From NCBI GenBank assembly GCA_036250225.1, contig JAPZLL010000003.1, positions 682,001 to 746,000 on the forward strand: a stretch of DNA of 64,000 bases. The letters run 5' to 3'. Both the position numbers and the translations under genes were made by a program. Positions 20,453 to 30,912 of this stretch are shown here, in pieces. The notes under the pieces were generated by a model. That model was not told the DNA's origin and did no database searches. It worked only from the letters and a program-made list of their open reading frames with translations. Every line of letters begins with the position of its first letter. The stretch's first letter is position 1. The stretch is from Cercophora sp. LCS_1. Taxonomy: Eukaryota; Ascomycota; Sordariomycetes; Sordariales; Lasiosphaeriaceae.

Positions 20453-21249
20453 TGGCTCACGGACCAGCCAGTGTGACCTCTCGACACCTGCACGCACTTA
20501 TTGGTAGGTGCAATAGGGGCGGCGATGCCCTACAAGTGCCTGACAAGGGACAAAACTCGTAGGCTTGGCTCGGCTGCGGCGTTGAATCCTGAATAAAGTC
20601 TGTATTGTCTCTGATTGAAGTGCACTCTCGCGATAGATAACACATCTCGAGGCGGAGAGCGTAGGAGACACGGCGGCGTGGCCGACGTAAATACCATTCT
20701 TCTCTGCTCTGGCTGCCTGGAGCCCTGGATCCTGGCGCATGCCGAGAACCAGCGCTTCAGCTATGCCACAGGCGTGTGCGGGGTCAGTGTATAGTGCGTG
20801 CGCAGTAGACTTCGAGTGGCACATATGCCCCGCCAAAACTGTACCCCGGGAACCTCAACCACCAACGCCGAAGGCACAGAGCACCTGTCATGCTTTGATC
20901 TCTGTCCTGAATTGCGGAGTGGCATGCAAGTCTCCATCTGGCGGAACACGATGCACACAGCACGCCTTCATACCAACTACTATAGAAACTACAAGTATCA
21001 ATCATTCGTCGTCCAGTCATCCTGAACAGCCGTCACCAACACACCCGGACTTCGCCTTGGATCCCAGAAACGCCATGCAAAAAAGACACATTTGAAAAGG
21101 ACCGTTCGCATCATCCAATCGTCCCTTCTTATCCCGGTTCAGACCTTGCCCCCGCATCAAACCGCCTCCACCTCCGCCAAAATCGTCAAGAAGTCGTCCT
21201 GTACAATCAGCTGGCCGTAGCCACCGCCCTATCATCACCATCACCGTCT
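20453..21249. other. Unassigned sequence beside the island
   Basis: About 800 bp between the recombinase relic start and the RhoGEF stop codon. It should hold the RhoGEF 3' flank and perhaps the end of the mobile element. No reading frame looks like a known protein, and I could not find the outer boundary of the element. Confidence 0.4.
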
Positions 21250-24200
21250 CTACTCCGCATGCCCATCGTTCAGTAGCATCTCCAACACAATCTGTCCGCC
21301 TGCAACTTCTGGGTGGCTCATGCAGATCTTGACTGTTCCCTTGGAGTCCTGCGCCGCCGGCGGTTGTTGGCCATTGCCTGTGGGGCCCCTAAACCCGTAA
21401 TCCAGACAACGGACATCGCGGCCCGCGATAATCTGTCTCAGCCGGCCGTTCTCGGCATTCCGCACCTCAACGTAGTCCTCGTTGAACAGCAAGAGATATT
21501 GGCCAAACATGGTTGCCGCCTTGGCCTTTTTCTGCTTGCCCGAGTACTCCATGATGAGCGTCCTGCTGATCTCGCCGTGCTTGTCCACATATACGGCGCA
21601 GTCCTCATACGTCAACAAGAACTCTTGGTCGTTCAGCTTGAACATCCCAAGTGGTCGCTGGTCCTTGATGCGGGACGCGATGTTCGCGATCGCGGGCAGG
21701 CTCAGGTCGCGCGGGATCGATTGCGTGACCTTTTTGTCCAGCGTCAACAGCTCAAAGCCCTTGGCTGATGCCACGGCGATATATGTCTGGAAGAGGTTGA
21801 GCGAGTAGCACTCGGTCGGGATGTAAAACTCATCAAAGTCGCGGAACGACTCGGTGCTGCCCGCGCCCTTGCGCCCGCCAAATAACCGGGGCTTCTTTTC
21901 CGTCGCCTTTTGGAAGACGGGCTCGAGCACCTTGAAGGTGTTGTGCATGCCCTCTTTCCGCTTGTAGAATAGCAGCATGCGGTCTTTCATGCGCGCCGTC
22001 GCGAAGAAGGCGACATCCTTGGCCAGCCGTTGTGGCGCCCGTCGGGGATTGTCATGGGCCGGTGCCGGGAAATTCGAAACCGGCGCGACCACATCCAGTG
22101 GATACGAAATGAGAGACTTGTCCGCGATCAAGAGACACACCGAGAAGTCCTCCAGGACAGCAATCTGGGTGACTTTCTGTATCTGGACCGACCTAGTCCA
22201 GCCACGCGGGTTCGAGGCTTCGGATATGTAAACGCCGTAGTCGGTGCCGATGGCAATCACAGACTTGCCAAATGCTGTGAACGCCGCCGCGCAGTTGACT
22301 TGGGCTCGGCAGACCGGTGGTGGTCCCCGCCCTGGTCCGTAAACCTTTTCCATCTCCCGAATGGCCCTGTCCAGCGGGGTTCCCCTGATCGATACGCCGG
22401 GCTGTCTCCCCATGATTGAGGTCGAGTCGTACGCAAACGCGCCGTCCGACAGAACACGCAGCCGGAAAGGCTCTGCATTCTGCGCGTGCAATGCTCGGGC
22501 GTGCCTCGTCTTGGCGTCGACAATGGCCTGGCACCACGCAGCGCGGTCAGCGGCGCTGCTGGCATAGAGCGTGTAGATCTCATGACCAAGGTGTTTTATC
22601 CGGAAAGGATAAATAATCCTTCCGTCGTCAGGACCGGTGGTCTGAAGACGTGTCACTGCATTAAGTGAACCCATCGACGACCCCGTGGTCGTATGTTCAA
22701 GGCCAGGCCGGTCCGCTCCGTTTGTAGTGGTCTTGTTCAACTGGGTCCCGGAGCCGGTAGCCGCAGTAGTTCTTGCCAAGGGCGCCGTAATTCCTTTCTG
22801 TTTGTTGACTGGGTCGTCATTCAGACTCTCCAAGAAGAGCAATGGCATAGGGATTGGCTAGAACAGAGTTAGAAAGTACGACATATAATTCAGGAGACGG
22901 GAATAGCATTACCTCCTTCGAGACGTCGAATTTCTTGTCATTCCTCCCATCTTTTGTCACCACAGACTTGGCCAGGATGAAGTAATGGTCGAACAGCAAG
23001 ACGTGGGTATCCACCCAACGAACACCCCTCGATCCTTGTCTTTGAAGCTCGCCCTGCTTGAGCAGTTCTCTCCCAAGGTGGTCGAGGTTCAGAACGGACT
23101 GGAATCCAGGCCGCAGAACCAACATGGTCTGCAACTCAAGCAGCTCGACCTTCTTGGTCATTTCTGCAACTTTTTCGTCACATTCATGCGTGACCGCCTT
23201 GACCTCTTCAATGGCCTTGATAAGGATTGCCTTCTCTTCGCTATCGCCGACCATCGTCTTCTTAACCGTTTCCAGCAATAGACTATACCTCTGGAGACGG
23301 GTAATAGGCGCCTTCACAAAGGTTGTCCACTCCAGTCGCCTCGACCGCTTGTGCTCCCGGACGTAATCCAGGAACTGGCGGAAGAGAAGATTCCTGCCAG
23401 CCTCCTTTCGAATCATGTACGAGGCATGCGGGAAGGAAGAGCAGTACTCGATATAGATTGGCCGGGCCTTGCGAATCCATTCCCTGAAGAGGTCGCTGAA
23501 GCCAACGATCCACGGCCCTTGCTCCTGTTGGCGGTACTTGAGCTGGGACAGGAGATGCTCCTTGTTGATCTGTTGCACGATGTCGACCTTGCCAAAAACT
23601 GCATCAAGGAACTTTTCCATTCTGTTCGCAGCAATGATGGGTGGTTGCCAGGCTCGAAGTTGGTCCCTGTAGAGAAGCCGCAACACGTCCAGCTGCCCCA
23701 TGTAGTCTTCCTCTCCCGTGACAATTTCGTGGAGCACGTTTTGCCTCTCAATCTCCTTCTTGTCCTTCCCCTTGAGCGCTTCTGGTGTCACGTTGTGGAA
23801 AGTCGCCCAGTCCAAAGAGGCCGCAACGTCTTCTGACATCATGTTGTCCAGATTAGCCTTCTTGAGAGTTCGCCCGCAGTGGTGCGAGTAACATCGGACC
23901 GGAATACCGTTGTCGTGCAGCCGAGGGGCGAGTGCTTCATTGTCGTGCAGCTTTGGCGCATAACAGCCATGGCCCGTAAGTTGCCAAAGAACACCAGACA
24001 AATGACCGGCGCCGAATTTGACCCATTCTTCTTCTGGAATCAAAATGCCCGCGGCAAACATAGAGTCTACGACGGACGCACTCAATGATTCGGCATCGGC
24101 AACATTCATCGTGGGAACCTTGTGGGTAAACAGCTTCAGCACACCTTCCTCAATCGACTTCCGTTTCAGGTCCGGCTCGCCCTCAGCCATCTCGCGAATC

Positions 24201-26542
24201 CAAGCCGTGATGCCGCTCAGCGCCCAGGGTTCTGCGCAGCGCTTGAGTTCGGCTGAAGTCAACTTCGAAGGGATAAACTTTCTTCTTCGTCCAGTAGGCA
24301 GGGTGATCATGTCATAAGCAGCCAGCGAAGATGGGGTACCCGTATCGTAGCCCTCATACTGGCCGCCAGGTTGACCTGACTGTTGCGCCATTTGCTTCAT
24401 TGCACGCCTACGCTCCTCGGCAGCATCGGTCCTCGATCGGACTGGCGTATGGATAGGGGGCGTGTTGCTGTGCCCCGAGAGGGAGATGGACCTTTCAACA
24501 TGTTGCTGATGAGCGAGGTGGGCTTGGTAAGCCTCAGCGCCATCCTGGTAGGATAGTCGTGAGTCGGTGCTCACAGGATAGCCTGAGTGGTACGAAGCGC
24601 GCGTTGGAGACGGGGCAGGGTGCAAGGAGTTGGGGTCCGGGCCAGGAGGGAGGGCGGGCAGAGGTCTATTAGTAAGCCCCGGGTGGTAGAACATGTCGGG
24701 ATAGTCCTCCTTGAACGGTGATTCGCTGCCACTATGTCGCGAGTGAATCGACACCTGCTCATCTCCTTCATCAAAGCTGAGACGATGAACTTGTGGTGCT
24801 TGAAGACCGCCAGTACCGCCGTAATCAACAGACGCCTCGGAGAAAGGAGGGTACTCAGCACCCCGATTTTGCGGGTTGGGGAGTGGCCGACTGCCGTCGA
24901 ACGTTGTCACACCAGCCGGAGGTGATCCAACTTCGTTACCATACCGCAGATCTACAGCGTGGCCGCCCCCGTACATACCCAAGTCCATCCCACCAAAATC
25001 ACTGTCAGAGCTACCTTCTTCTCTTGTCGGGGAAAGCTGTGATGGAAGCCGCTGCTGGAGCTGATGATGTGGTTGTTGCTCCTGGGCCGGCTGCTGCGTA
25101 GCAGATGGTCCCAGGAAGGAGGGAAACGACATACCACCGAACCGCCTGTCATCCATGTCGTCTTGCATCGCGAGCAAGCCCGCAGCCCCCTCAGGGTCAC
25201 TTTCGTCGTCATCCCATTGATCATAGGCTGTAGCGCGATTATTACGGTTCAATGTTGAGGCATTGGAGGCATATCGCCCACCCGTGAACGCACTTGAGCT
25301 GGTCTCGGCGGCAGTCGACGCTGTGGAGTTGTACCGCCTAAGTGAATCCAAGTCGTCTTCTGACAATCCGCCATTAACGGGCCGTGGACGATGCGCTTGT
25401 GAGACGCCCAAGTCTGAGACAATGTCTTGGATCAGGCTCTCCTGTGTGAACTGTGCTTCCTCGTCGGTGCGCGCACCCGACTTCCAGGCAGCGTCTTCGG
25501 GCAAGTCATCCATGGGACGGCTAGGAAGTGGAGCGTTGGTCGGGTGCCTTGAGAGGCCGGTCGATGCTGTTTGTGAATGGGCAGGAGGAGATGGCAGGGG
25601 CGACTCGTGAGAATTCGACCGTGAACCGCGGTTGACAAACGAAGCCGTCTCGGAAGAGTACCCAGGGCCAATGGGCATATTTGAATGCGCCGGATAGGGC
25701 GCTTGGGCGCCTGCTGTGGAATAAGCAGACCCCGTTGCAGATCCGGCGCCATTTGAGGCTTGGGATGAGAAGTATTGTTGTTGCTGTTGCCCACCATATG
25801 TTTGGTGGTAAGGCGACTCAAACTGTGGCGAGAGGGCCGATGGGACAGAGGTGGGGTTATATTGCGGGCTATGCATAGCTGGCTCATAAGCTGGCTGTGC
25901 CGGTGATGTTGCCTGTTGCGGCACGCCATAGGTTGACGTCGAGTGCTGCCCGTACGTCGACGGCGCCTGTGGGACACCGGATGAGCTGTAGCTGTAGCTA
26001 TAATTGTTATAGCCGGCAACCGTAGCCTGACGGTGCGGAAGGCTGTTGTTGGTGTTTGCGTACGCCGCCGGGTTATACGCTTGTGGAGTATAGTTGGTGG
26101 GCGGAGAATTGTACGTCGTTGGACTTACTGCCCCGGTATATCGTGCCGCTGGGTGGGGGTGGTATGGAAGAGATGCCGACTGCGAGCGAGCGAACGTCTG
26201 GGGATTATACGTGGCCGGGGCCGGAGCTTGCTGGTATTGAGATTGATACCCGGCCGTGGCAATGTGTTGAGCAACGTGCTGCGTGTTGTAGGGAGGTCGG
26301 GCTGGAGGAGTTTGCTGATCGCCGGCAGGACTCATGAACAGTTCTTCTTCAGCCCGGGCACTGCTTCCCTGATATCCAGGCGCAATCTGCAGCCGGGTCG
26401 AGCCCTGGTCAAAAAAGCTCGAATCGTCCCCGTTGTTGAAGCTCGGCCGTCTTGCGGACGCATCCTGAGCGGACCCAGCAACCGGATACTGCGCCGGAGG
26501 GACATGGCCATAACGGCGCGAATCGTCGCCGCGGAATGACAT
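21250..26542 (-). CDS. ROM2: Rho1 guanine nucleotide exchange factor (Rom2-like)
   Basis: Two exons: 26542-22913 and 22857-21250, with a 55-nt intron (GTAATG...CTAG) that joins SKE to PIPMPLLFLESL. The product is about 1,745 aa. Order of domains: a long Ser/Gln/Tyr/Pro-rich N-terminus (1-740); a DEP-like domain (about 750-860, from RRRKFIPSKLTSAELKRC); a RhoGEF/DH domain (about 930-1115, starting IERQNVLHEIVTGEEDYM, with ITRLQRYSLLLE near its end); a PH domain (about 1140-1290); and a citron homology domain (about 1390-1710). This is the Rom1/Rom2 layout. These proteins load GTP onto Rho1 at the plasma membrane and feed the cell-wall integrity pathway and glucan synthase. The gene is complete. 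Confidence 0.93.
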
Positions 26543-28960
26543 CTTGTCGGGATTGGGGAGGGACCTCGGGAGGATGGATCGCAGATCGGGCCTAAAGCTA
26601 AAGGCTTCGTTCTATTCTAAGTTCCTTTTGTCGAAACGGCCACAAGCAAGCGATAAAAACGGGCGCTGGCCGGGTCGCATTGAGTTACACCAGGGAAGAT
26701 GACTTGGCTCAGAACCCCATCGGTCCTTCGTCGTCGTCGTTTTCGATATTGGCGGCGTCTTCGTCGCAAAGGCGAATCTGCGCACCTGGCAGGTACTAAC
26801 ACAAGGAACGATCGATCGTCAGGACGTAGGATTCTGGTCGATAGGGTGTCGGCAGACCAAAGCGCCGTCGGGGTGCGCTTCTTGATTGTGGGTCAAGCGA
26901 TTGTCGTGGGGCACACGGTCGGGCGCCCTCTTGCCGCTGAGCTCAAAGGCTGTCGCAGGTTTCCGATGGCGAATCCAACCGACGGGGGCGCTCTGGACGA
27001 AGCAAACGGGCAGGACTCGGCGCGGTAGCCAGGCTCCGGAATAGCATTATTAGACCGTACTCAATTACCAGGCGTCGTTGTCGTCGTTCTCGACGCCCGA
27101 GACTGATATTTGGCACAAGGCTCGACGGGTTTGTGAAGGTGGCGGGGAGAACTTCCGTCCAGGAGTCGAGCGGGTCAAGCCACACCCCGGTTTAGTTGTC
27201 TGGGGCGTTGCCAGCACAGACCGTTTCGCGGAAGAATCGAAACCTGACTCTCACTGCTTGACTCCTTCCCGGCACTGTGTGTCGTCTGACATGCACCAAG
27301 GACGATTTTAAATCGAAGAATTTCCAGATTGGCCTTTACACATTCCCCCCCTCATCAGCATGGATTGTCTCGTTCGAATCTTCTGTACCTCCAGCTCAGC
27401 GTCAGCAGCCGCCAACCGTCAGTGGTTCCCCACGATTGAAGCGCGAGCGTATCCGGAACAATGGTTGAACGCCGGCGCATTCGCTCCCGCAAACCACTCG
27501 AATCACGAGCGGACACCGTGAATGACCTTGGGAAGACAGGTCCCCGGATGTTTGATGACTGCGCGTGCCCAATCAAAATAATGCAGCTTATTCGGGGTCG
27601 AAACATTGCACAGGTGCAACCGTTCTCGCTGACGCTGATGTCACTTATCGGCCATTCTACCCCCCGATAGTGGGTTTCGATGATCGCCACGCAAGAGGTA
27701 GAGCGCTCAAGAAGAATGCCTTGTCGGACAGGCTTGCCAAGCTGTCCGCGATCAACGACCGATGCCCGTTTGATCATGGAAACAAATCCTTTACGCAGCC
27801 CCTCCACTTTTGCTATTCTGAATGGCGCCACCATATCGAGAGCCATGTGCGCCACGGGAAAAGCGTCGTCATCTCCTTGTTGGTTGGCGACTCAAGGAGG
27901 GCAGTGTCGGTCGGCCGTCTTGATTTAGTCGACACTGCCGAGCCTGCCGGCGGTGTCTCACACGTCTGCCAACAAGGCTTTCAGGTTGTGAAACAAAATC
28001 GCATGCTTGATTCCTTTCCGTCTTACTGCTACCCAATTCTAGGCCTGTTGCGCACCGAGAAAGAGGCTTATGTTCTGACGCAAGGGCACCCGCTGCTGGA
28101 TGGAGCCTTCAGCCCTACCTTATCCTCATGGCGAGCGGAAGCAGCCGAAACCCCCTCCCGAGTCCATCTCTATCAAGCGTATACTTGCTGACAGAAGCCT
28201 GGCAAATGGGTGACAAAAAAACGAGTGTGTAACACAGCTATGTGCACCTGTATACTGCCCCGTTCTGCCTAGCGACCGCGTGTCAAAAACGCCTGGATCA
28301 AAACGGTCGAGGCCTTTGAGATGATTCGAAGCATTAGATGTCCCCGACGCTACCGAACAGGATAATCGACTACCCGCCTCATGGGACAACGAACTCGTCG
28401 GTTTGCTGAGAGGGGGCTGAATTGCACACAACCATTTTGTCTCTGATACCCACTCCAAGAACACAGTCGCTTTTCAATCGCATGGCACGGGTCTCTTAAT
28501 TCAATGTCTCTAGTCACGATAGTCGAGACTTTGTTGTTTTGACTCTACACATGTTAGGGAAAATACCCAGCGCAGATTGTCGGATTTGTTGGCAGCTTTT
28601 TGTATTCTCTGACAAACGAGATATGTCGTGCCCGTATCTCCGAGGCTTGGCATAGACCTGTCGAAGTTTCCAGGTGCTCGCCCTTTTGGGGACGCCACAG
28701 AAGTTGCTAGCGGATGACGGCAGTGCGGGGTTGCGAACTTCTGAGTGAGGGGCCTCTGAATTGAGGCGCGCGTGGTGGGATGCGGCAGCTCTCGTCATTC
28801 CGCACGACCCCACTTCGTAACTGCGGTCCTCGGGCCTCCGACTATCCCCTCCCGACTCGAGATAATCCAGTTTTCCCCCCAAACTCCCAAGCAAGCTCTC
28901 GCTGTCCATATTCGTGATCAAACCATTGAATCGCACTCGCCATCCTCAAACACGGCCAAA
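26543..28960. promoter_or_regulatory. Long divergent intergenic region (RhoGEF and SOD1)
   Basis: About 2.4 kb upstream of two divergent genes, so both promoters lie here. Open frames at 27355-27855 (minus) and 27565-28191 (plus) overlap each other, start only at GTG or at late ATGs, and show no domain. I do not call them. The last 100 bp before SOD1 are its likely leader. Confidence 0.5.
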
Positions 28961-29856
28961 ATGGTCAAAGCAGGTGAGCACTCCTAACCTAGCACTTTAC
29001 CCCGCCATGACGGTATCGCGCGATGCCCCGCGACCCGAGAGATCCGTCCATCAGGGGTGTTTGGACGGAATTCGACTGAGCCCGTTTTCATCGTTGGTCT
29101 ACTGCCCAGAGAGGCATATACCTTGACGGATAGACATCGCATTCAGGGCAGCACAAACACCTTGATTTCTGCCAGGGGATTGAGCTGCCTCCCAACGTTT
29201 TGGGATGACATTGCTAATAACCGCGCACCCAGTTGCTGTCGTCCGTGGAGACTCTAAGGTCAGCGGCACCGTCACCTTCGAGCAGGAGTCGGAGTCCTCT
29301 CCCACCACCATTACCTGGGATATCAGCGGCCAGGACCCCAATGCCAAGCGTGGCATGCACATCCACACCTTCGGTGACAACACCAACGGCTGCACATCTG
29401 CCGGCCCTCACTGTATGTCCCGCCCATCGCCCCAGGTGCTTGCCAGCTGTGCTAATATGACCCTCCATACAGTCAACCCCCACGGCAAGACCCACGGTGC
29501 TCCCGAAGACGAGGCCCGTCACGTTGGTGACTTGGGCAACATCACCACCGATGCTCAGGGTAACGCCAAGGGCTACGTGAGCGACAAGTTTGTCAAGCTC
29601 ATCGGCCCCGAGAGCGTAATTGGAGTATGTCTACCACGATAGCGTCGTCCAGAATGTCTCTTCATTTTGCTAACACTTTCAGCGTACCGTCGTCGTCCAC
29701 GCCGGCACTGATGACCTTGGCAAGGGTGGCAACGAGGAGTCCCTCAAGACTGGCAACGCTGGTCCTCGCCCTGCTTGCGGTAAGCCCTTACAGCTTATCC
29801 CATAACAACCGAACTAACTTTGCTCCCCCCTAGGCGTCATTGGCATCTCACAGTAA
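28961..29856 (+). CDS. SOD1: Cu/Zn superoxide dismutase
   Basis: Five exons: 28961-28973, 29233-29412, 29473-29624, 29683-29779, 29834-29856, giving 154 aa, the usual length. The first exon codes only MVKA plus one base and is followed by a 259-nt intron. Copper and zinc ligands are present: HIHTFGD, then HFNPHGKTHG (the His-Phe codon is made by splicing), then RHVGDLGN, and VVHAGTDDLG with the last copper His. The structural disulfide Cys are in NGCTSAG and RPACG. It converts superoxide to oxygen and hydrogen peroxide in cytosol and mitochondrial intermembrane space. No signal peptide. The intron-rich structure is typical of fungal sod-1. Confidence 0.97.
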
Positions 29857-30912
29857 ACCGGTTATCGATTGGTAAAAAACGTAGTCGTTCCCCCAATTGG
29901 CGGGAGCGCTGCCTGGGTACACCACAATGTTTTGTTAGGCACTACGGGTTAAGAACCTGAGGTAGCACTCCGGGAATCAAATGACATTTCATTCTTGATC
30001 TCCCTAGCCATCATTTTGTCCGGTATTTCTAAGACAGTAAATGCGTAATCGTGGGTCCCAGCATCAGCTCAGGGGAGCTGGTGGCCTGGTGCTGTCGAGG
30101 TACCCCGCCAATCTCTCCCGTGGTGGGTCTAGCTGGAAGTGACACGCGGGCGGGAGCTCTGGCGGGGACCATTCGCATTGTTGTCTACCTCGAGGACCAA
30201 GTGCCATATCCGCTAACACACCTCTAAAGAAGTTGAGGTTGCCCTATGACAGTCTTGTTAGTGAGGCTTGAGCAATTTCGTCCCCTTGTCTTGTCTTAAA
30301 TTCTCAGCAACCACGTGGTTGAGCAGGTTTACAAAAGGTCAGTGTCAATAGAACATGTTGGCAGGTACTGGTGCCCTGGTTGTCTGAAGTGCCCTCGCCA
30401 GGAACCCCTGAAACAAGGTCCCTGGTTACCCCACAGTTCTCATCATTCGACCCAAAATTAAATGGCGAAAGCTGTCAAAAAGCAGACGACAGCTTGTTCA
30501 GAGCTCTGAGCATCAACCTCCTGCTTCCTCCCCTCGTCATCATTGTTTTGCCATTTTTTTTTTTGCTCCTACCACCTCCAAAGGGATCATTTGTCTGGTA
30601 TGTACAATTTTTCTGCCTCAGGTCCGAACTTCCATCCACCCATTCCCAACAAACCTTGATCCCAAGGTTCGTGGCTTGTGACCCGCTTTTTCTTCGCCAA
30701 CCTTCCTAGATGACTGCTTCTCACCGACTTGCAACGCAACAAGTTGACAAGTGTTCCCTCTTCTCTACCTTTCTTTGGGGATAAACTTTGGCTCCGCTTC
30801 GTCTAGTACATTATCCTCCCCCAAGCCGACTAACGGTACCAGGTTCCTTAACCTTGCACGCCACCCCCCCTGGTTTCGGTTCTGTTCAGGTTACCGCCAT
30901 TCCCTTACCAAG
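29857..30912. other. Intergenic, leader of the Tudor-SN gene
   Basis: About 1.05 kb. The left third is the SOD1 3' flank. 30,480-30,900 is pyrimidine-rich and likely the Tudor-SN leader. The Tudor-SN frame is open upstream to about 30,751 but has no ATG there. Confidence 0.5.

Noticed and set aside
27355..28191. Overlapping open frames of 166 aa (minus) and 208 aa (plus) upstream of SOD1
   Set aside because: They lie over each other on opposite strands, begin at GTG or only at late ATGs, and have no domain or splice support.
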